Part shown: one piece after another, positions 30,904-31,452 of the stretch
Numbering within the stretch: position 1 is the first letter of the stretch
How the letters are laid out: every line of letters begins with the position of its first letter
Assembly: GCA_964607865.1 (NCBI GenBank)
Contig: CAZSLZ010000018.1
Location: 1-31,452, forward strand
Source: CAZSLZ01 sp964607865
GTDB lineage: Bacteria; Vulcanimicrobiota; JAJTBE01; CAZSLZ01
Reading direction: 5' to 3'
Length of the DNA: 31,452 nucleotides
The notes under the pieces: generated by a model
Database searches by the model: none
Told to the model about the DNA's origin: nothing
What the model saw: the letters and a program-made list of their open reading frames with translations, nothing else
Made by a program: the position numbers and the translations under genes

Positions 30904-31452
30904 ATGTCTTTAAATAAAATTATGCTCCTGGTACTTTTAATTTTTGCATTTGCCATACAACCGGTTAATATTCTTGCGGAAAACACTGATGAAAAACTAA
31001 CCGGAAAAATAATAAGAATCAACCACCGACCCGCAAACTCACTTATTGAAGTTTTAAAGGTTTATCTCTCAGGCGAAGGCAAAATCATAGCAGATGAACA
31101 TACCAATTCCATAGTCATAAGAGATTTCCCCGGAAATATAGGCAAAATCGAAGCTATGGCTGCAAATCTTGATGTTCCCCTGCCCCAGGTCAAGATTGGG
31201 GTTACTATTCTTGATACTGCAAATACCAATACCGCATCGATTTTCGGCTCAGCTTACAATGTTAACAACAAATGGAATGTGGCTGTATCCCCTGATATTT
31301 CCCAGGTACAGAACCGTGGAACCACTAATATGACCCTGACTACCTTGAGCGGCAGTAGCGCCTTTATCAGAATCGGCAAACGGGTTCCCTTCACCGACTG
31401 GTTCTATTCCTATGCCCTGGGACATAATTATATAACGAAAACAACAGTATTT
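30904..31452 (+). CDS. secretin N-terminal part (type IV pilus or type II secretion), partial
   Basis: The frame runs to the right edge: 183 codons from ATG 30904. It has a signal peptide (MSLNKIMLLVLLIFAFA, then LAE) and then a secretin_N-like region: KIIRINHRPANSLIEVLKV, SGEGKIIADEHTNSIVIRD, IEAMAANLDVPLPQVKIGV, which matches the N1-type subdomains of PilQ/GspD and leads to the beta-rich secretin core. The SD GAGGT (30892-30896) favours 30904 over 30898. Secretins form outer-membrane channels. Whether PilQ or GspD cannot be seen because the gene is cut. The 3' end is missing. Confidence 0.82.
   Translation, partial: MSLNKIMLLVLLIFAFAIQPVNILAENTDEKLTGKIIRINHRPANSLIEVLKVYLSGEGKIIADEHTNSIVIRDFPGNIGKIEAMAANLDVPLPQVKIGVTILDTANTNTASIFGSAYNVNNKWNVAVSPDISQVQNRGTTNMTLTTLSGSSAFIRIGKRVPFTDWFYSYALGHNYITKTTVF

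Noticed and set aside
1..31452. CRISPR array, insertion sequence or prophage
   Set aside because: No regularly spaced repeats, transposase, or phage structural genes were seen; the tyrosine recombinase resembles housekeeping XerC/D.

Overview
The window is a stretch of bacterial chromosome, AT-rich by eye, with about 26 protein genes, one tRNA gene and two long non-coding gaps. Consensus sigma-70/A-type promoters, strong Shine-Dalgarno (SD) sequences, frequent GTG/TTG starts and Fe-S or radical-SAM enzymes suggest an anaerobic, motile, low-GC bacterium, perhaps a Clostridia-related lineage. A secretin gene at the right edge implies an outer membrane or a type IV pilus/secretion channel, so a diderm lineage is possible. 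The species cannot be fixed from the sequence alone. No transposase, phage gene, CRISPR array or rRNA was seen.

Left part (1-6800): the tail of an unknown gene, then aroC and aroK (end of the shikimate pathway). These converge on a minus-strand group of two tandem U32-family genes that resemble the UbiU/UbiV Fe-S pair, followed by rlmN (23S rRNA methyltransferase). A MOP-superfamily flippase and a tRNA-Leu(UAA), with its own promoter and terminator, follow on the plus strand.

Middle (6900-14600): a stand-alone GyrI-like effector-binding protein, a large soluble chemotaxis receptor with duplicated Cys-containing PAS domains, and an S10 serine carboxypeptidase-like enzyme. A 942-base gap then holds three clustered DnaA-box sequences, a parS-like motif and a GC-rich hairpin element. 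Next come a XerC/D-type tyrosine recombinase and a second gap of about 650 bases filled with hairpins.

Minus-strand operon (22095 down to 14602): marR-type regulator, fused radical SAM/DUF2344 protein (TIGR03960-TIGR03936 type), a multi-sensor histidine kinase and ribonuclease G. It starts at a consensus promoter that faces an opposing promoter for a small four-Cys protein. An XRE regulator follows with its own palindromic site.

Right part (23200-31452): a minus-strand set (exported amidase-like protein, cyclase/kynurenine-formamidase-like hydrolase, exported TPR protein) diverges from a radical SAM/B12-like gene. Downstream, DsrE, DsrF and DsrH homologues (sulfur-relay family), a stand-alone MshEN-domain protein and thioredoxin reductase run in tight order, followed by the truncated secretin.

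The points I consider most worth a second look are the DnaA-box gap, the two hairpin-rich non-coding regions, the face-to-face promoters at marR, the UbiUV-like pair and the DsrEFH-MshEN-TrxB cluster.
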